The notes beneath the pieces are model-generated. The model did not search any database, was not told the DNA's origin, and was given only the letters and a program-made list of their open reading frames with translations. Below are positions 61,724-64,000 of a DNA stretch of 64,000 nt, piece after piece. Each line of letters starts with the position of its first letter. The first letter of the stretch is position 1. Source of the stretch: Thermomonas aquatica (GTDB lineage Bacteria; Pseudomonadota; Gammaproteobacteria; Xanthomonadales; Xanthomonadaceae); NCBI RefSeq assembly GCF_006337105.1, contig NZ_CP040871.1:186001-250000 (forward strand). Reading direction: 5' to 3'. The translations under genes were made by a program, and so were the position numbers.

Positions 61724-61762
61724 TGCCTTCGGACGCGGGTTCGATTCCCGCCACCTCCACCA
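61724..61762 (+). repeat. attR, displaced original 3' end of ssrA
   Basis: A 39-nt repeat of attL with GCGGG/CCCGC T-stem and acceptor CACCTCC plus ACCA. The acceptor pairs with the host ssrA 5' end by Watson-Crick at position 5, and the strong terminator follows directly, so this is the pre-integration host end. Confidence 0.9.
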
Positions 61763-61769
61763 ATGCAAA

Positions 61770-61797
61770 CGGGCCGCCCAAGGGCGGCCCGTTTTTT
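61770..61797. terminator. Original ssrA terminator
   Basis: CGGGCCGCC, loop CAAG, GGCGGCCCG followed by TTTTTT: strong 9-bp stem with T tract on the plus strand. It may also act against the convergent OmpA gene. Confidence 0.85.
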
Positions 61798-61813
61798 CCT
61801 TGCGCTGCCGGGA

Positions 61814-62488
61814 TCAGGACTTCAGCGGCAGCAGGCGGATCTCGACGCGACGGTTGAGCGCGCGGCCGGAATCGGTGTCGTTGCTGGCGACCGGGTAGCG
61901 TTCGCCCATGCCCACCACCTCGAACCGCTCGCGCACCACGCCCTGCCCGATCAGGTAGCTGGAAACCGCGTTCGCGCGCCGTTCCGACAGGGTCTGGTTG
62001 GCGGCATCCGAGCCGACGCTGTCGGTGTGGCCGCTGACCTCGACGATGGTCTGGTTGTACTCCTTGAGGGTGTCGGCGATGGTGTTCAGCGCCGGGTAGA
62101 ACTGCGGCTTCAGGTCGTACTTGGCGAAGTCGAAGGTCACCCCGTCCGGCAGGTTGAGCTTGATCACGTCGCCGTCGCGGCTGACGTCGATGCCGGTGCC
62201 GGCGGTCTCGCGGCGCAGTTCGGCTTCCTGCCGGTCCTGGTAGGCGCCGATGCCGCCGCCGGCGAGTGCGCCGATGCCGGCGCCGACCATCGCCCGCTGG
62301 CGCCGCTCGACCGCATCGTCGCCGCTGAGCAGGCCGGCGGCCGCGCCGATCGCCGCGCCGATCAGCGCACCGCGCTTGGTGCGGTTGGGATCGTTCGGAT
62401 CGTTGGTCTGGCCGGTGTAGGTGGCGCAGCCGGCGGTGAAGGCCGCGAGGGTGGCGGCAAGCGCGGCGAGTTTGAGCTGGGACGTCAT
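61814..62488 (-). CDS. OmpA-family outer-membrane lipoprotein (YiaD/YfiB-like)
   Basis: A 224-aa lipoprotein. Signal and lipobox are MTSQLKLAALAATLAAFTAG before Cys21. A glycine-zipper region (ALIGAAIGAAAGLLSGDD, GAGIGALAGGGIGAYQD) is followed by an OmpA C-terminal peptidoglycan-binding domain with TFDFAKYDLKPQFYPALNTIADTL and VSGHTDSVGSDAANQTLSERRANAV. It anchors the outer membrane to peptidoglycan. The larger open frame upstream is shadow. Confidence 0.9.
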   Translation of the reverse strand: MTSQLKLAALAATLAAFTAGCATYTGQTNDPNDPNRTKRGALIGAAIGAAAGLLSGDDAVERRQRAMVGAGIGALAGGGIGAYQDRQEAELRRETAGTGIDVSRDGDVIKLNLPDGVTFDFAKYDLKPQFYPALNTIADTLKEYNQTIVEVSGHTDSVGSDAANQTLSERRANAVSSYLIGQGVVRERFEVVGMGERYPVASNDTDSGRALNRRVEIRLLPLKS

Positions 62489-62586
62489 TGCACGGCTCCT
62501 TGTACGGAAATGTTCAGGCCAACCCTGAAGACGCACGAAAGGTAGGCGGGCGGATGTGGCTCGAATGTGAACGGGCGCATGCGCCG

Positions 62587-64000
62587 TTAAGCCGCGGTTG
62601 CGTCTTCCAGCAAAGCCGTCGCCGCCGCGGCGTCCAGCGGCACGTCCCAATTGCCCATCATCGCCAGGTACAGGAGCTTGTCGAATTCGGCGCCGAAGCG
62701 GCGGATCACCCCGTCCGGGTCCGGGATCAGGCGGGCGTCGCTGATCAGTCCGAAGTGCACCTGGCCGCGGTAGCTCAGGATCGACAGGCCGAGCCCGATC
62801 GAGCCGGTCTGCGGCACCCAGAACATCATGTCGCGCAGGGTGCAGCCGGCCATGTACAGCGGTTGCTGCGGCCCCGGGACATTGGTCGCCACCGCGCTGG
62901 CCTTGCGGCTGAACATTTCCAGCGCCAGTTCCTGCACCGCCGGCGGCGCGATGCCAAGTGCCGCTAAAAGGCCATATGCAACAATGGCTTGCCGTGAGTT
63001 TTTCAACTGATTCATACAATCGGCGACCCGCTCGAGGCGGCGCAGCGGATTGTCTTCGCCGACCGGCAATTCCAGGAACACCAAGCCGAAATGGTTGCCC
63101 AGCTTCTTGGCGTGTTCCAGCGGCCGCAGGTTGACCGGTACGGTGGCGCGCAGGGTCATGCCCTCCAGGTTCTCGCCGCGCTCGAGCATGTAGCCGCGCA
63201 GCGCGCCGGCCGCCGCGGCCATCAGCACGTCGTTGACCGTGCAGTCGCAGGCGCGGCCGACCGCCTTCACTTCCTCGAGGTCCAGCGGTTCGGCCCAGGC
63301 CACGCGCTTGCTCACGCCCAGCCTGCCGCGCAGCAGCGAGGGCGGATCGTCGGGCAATGCCAGCGCGGTGACCAGTTCGCGGGCGATCTCGCCGCCTTCC
63401 TTGGCGATCAGGCCGGCGAGCGTGGGGTCGCGGTACACCGCCATCCCCTGCTCCAGCATCTTGCCGCCGAGCTTCATGTACCTGTCGACCGCACCGACGC
63501 GACGCGCGACCGGCGCGGCATCCTGCTTCAGCCAGCTCTTGTCGAGCCGGCTGGCCCTGGAGGAGTCGCGGCTGGTGTCGGTCAGCGACAGCAGCACCTG
63601 CACCAGCGCGATGCCGTCGGCATAGCAATGGTGGATGCGCGCCACCAGCGCCGAACCGCCCTGGTAGCGTTCGACCAGGTGGAATTGCCAGAGCGGCTTG
63701 GTCGGATCCAGCGGGCTCGAGGCCAGCTGGCTGGCGAAGCGCTCAAGCGCCTTCTTTTCCGCAGCGGGACTGCCCTTGCCCGGCAACCCGGACAGGCGCA
63801 CATGCCAGTCCAGGTCGAAATCCCCGTCTTCCACCCACTGCGCGCCGGTCGCGCCTTCCACCGGCTTCTGCTTGAACCGCGCATACGCCAGGAAGCGCTG
63901 CTGGATCACCTTTTTCAACTGCACCAGCGACATCTGCTCGGCGAACATCAGCACGCCGGTGATCATCATCGGATTGGTCGGCCGCTCCATCCGCAGCCAG
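62587..64000 (-). CDS. Wax ester synthase / diacylglycerol O-acyltransferase (start off the right edge)
   Basis: A WS/DGAT-family enzyme that makes wax esters or triacylglycerol from acyl-CoA. The active-site HHxxxDG is HHCYADG in ALVARIHHCYADGIALVQVLL, preceded by DWHVRLSGLPGKG and PLWQFHLVE; downstream are NDVLMAAAAGALRGYML and NVPGPQQPLYMAGC. At least 471 codons are in the window. The reading frame continues to the edge (WLRMERPTNPMMITG), so the N-terminus is missing. TAA stop at 62587. Confidence 0.92.
   Translation of the reverse strand, partial: WLRMERPTNPMMITGVLMFAEQMSLVQLKKVIQQRFLAYARFKQKPVEGATGAQWVEDGDFDLDWHVRLSGLPGKGSPAAEKKALERFASQLASSPLDPTKPLWQFHLVERYQGGSALVARIHHCYADGIALVQVLLSLTDTSRDSSRASRLDKSWLKQDAAPVARRVGAVDRYMKLGGKMLEQGMAVYRDPTLAGLIAKEGGEIARELVTALALPDDPPSLLRGRLGVSKRVAWAEPLDLEEVKAVGRACDCTVNDVLMAAAAGALRGYMLERGENLEGMTLRATVPVNLRPLEHAKKLGNHFGLVFLELPVGEDNPLRRLERVADCMNQLKNSRQAIVAYGLLAALGIAPPAVQELALEMFSRKASAVATNVPGPQQPLYMAGCTLRDMMFWVPQTGSIGLGLSILSYRGQVHFGLISDARLIPDPDGVIRRFGAEFDKLLYLAMMGNWDVPLDAAAATALLEDATAA

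Larger units (their letters stand above)
40306..61762. mobile_element. Integrative element inserted in ssrA
   Basis: About 21.5 kb bounded by the 39-nt att repeats, with a tyrosine recombinase at the right end and paired GTACGGA arm-like repeats near both ends. Cargo: an operon for methyltransferase, helicase, GIY-YIG nuclease, SRAP protein and a small protein; umuDC; a toxin-antitoxin pair; degraded ParB-like genes; and a satellite-like replication module (HTH, CHC2 zinc fingers, DUF3987). No capsid, portal, terminase, tail or conjugation genes are seen. Most genes face left. Base composition is more variable than in the flanks, with AT-richer stretches at about 45600-46430 and 50500-52080. 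Confidence 0.92.

Noticed and set aside
40306..61762. Complete prophage
   Set aside because: No capsid, portal, terminase, tail, holin or lysin genes are present; only integration, replication and cargo genes.
40306..61762. CRISPR array or insertion sequence
   Set aside because: No regularly spaced repeats and no transposase were found; the CTGACAAAA repeats are two isolated copies within genes.

Overview
The window comes from a high-GC gammaproteobacterium of the order Xanthomonadales, probably near Lysobacter, Luteimonas or Thermomonas. The main reason is a complete rpf (DSF quorum-sensing) neighbourhood in the arrangement known from Xanthomonas and relatives: two aconitase genes, rpfB, rpfF convergent with rpfG-rpfC, then lysS, prfB, rpfD, recJ, rpfE, greA, carB and carA. 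The genus cannot be fixed from this sequence alone.

Chromosomal core, left part (1-39950). After the start of acnB comes a vapBC toxin-antitoxin pair wedged between acnB and acnA. The DSF module follows: rpfB (acyl-CoA ligase), rpfF (DSF synthase), rpfC (hybrid sensor kinase) and rpfG (HD-GYP response regulator); there is no rpfH. Next are lysS, prfB with its programmed +1 frameshift, rpfD (membrane LytTR regulator), an acyltransferase-3 gene and the tight operon carA-carB-greA-rpfE-recJ. Then come dapB with a transglutaminase/DUF3857 gene, a DUF1631 gene, the heat-shock cluster hrcA-grpE-dnaK-dnaJ with two sigma-32-like promoters, recN, fur, bamE, rnfH/ratA, smpB, a CHASE-type sensor kinase and the tmRNA gene ssrA.

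Integrated element (about 40306-61762, 21.5 kb). It sits in the 3' end of ssrA. A 39-nt direct repeat of the T-arm/acceptor end of tmRNA marks both ends (attL 40267-40305, attR 61724-61762). A tyrosine integrase lies next to attR, and paired GTACGGA motifs near both ends look like integrase arm sites. The displaced original ssrA 3' end and its terminator remain at the right end. The left half carries a tightly packed, leftward operon: an MmeI-like DNA methyltransferase with no visible nuclease site, an SF2 helicase, a GIY-YIG nuclease, a large SRAP (abasic-site sensing) protein with a coiled-coil insertion, and a 71-aa protein. I read it as a candidate multi-gene restriction/anti-phage system that I cannot match to a named one. 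It is divergent from umuD-umuC (Pol V). The middle holds a RelE-type toxin with an XRE antitoxin, two degraded ParB-like genes, and a stem-loop motif present twice. The right half is a phage/satellite-like replication set: HTH protein, two CHC2-type zinc-finger proteins, a DUF3987 protein, and several unknown genes. Two of these genes carry the same 22-bp CTGACAAAA-based repeat, one copy as part of an inverted repeat. No capsid, terminase or tail genes are present, so the element looks like a satellite or genomic island, not a full prophage.

Core, right flank (61770-64000): the old ssrA terminator, an OmpA-family lipoprotein, and the 3' part of a wax ester synthase/diacylglycerol acyltransferase gene that runs off the window.

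Most other long open frames are GC-driven shadows of these genes. Function calls rest on recognised motifs and gene order; no database search was run.
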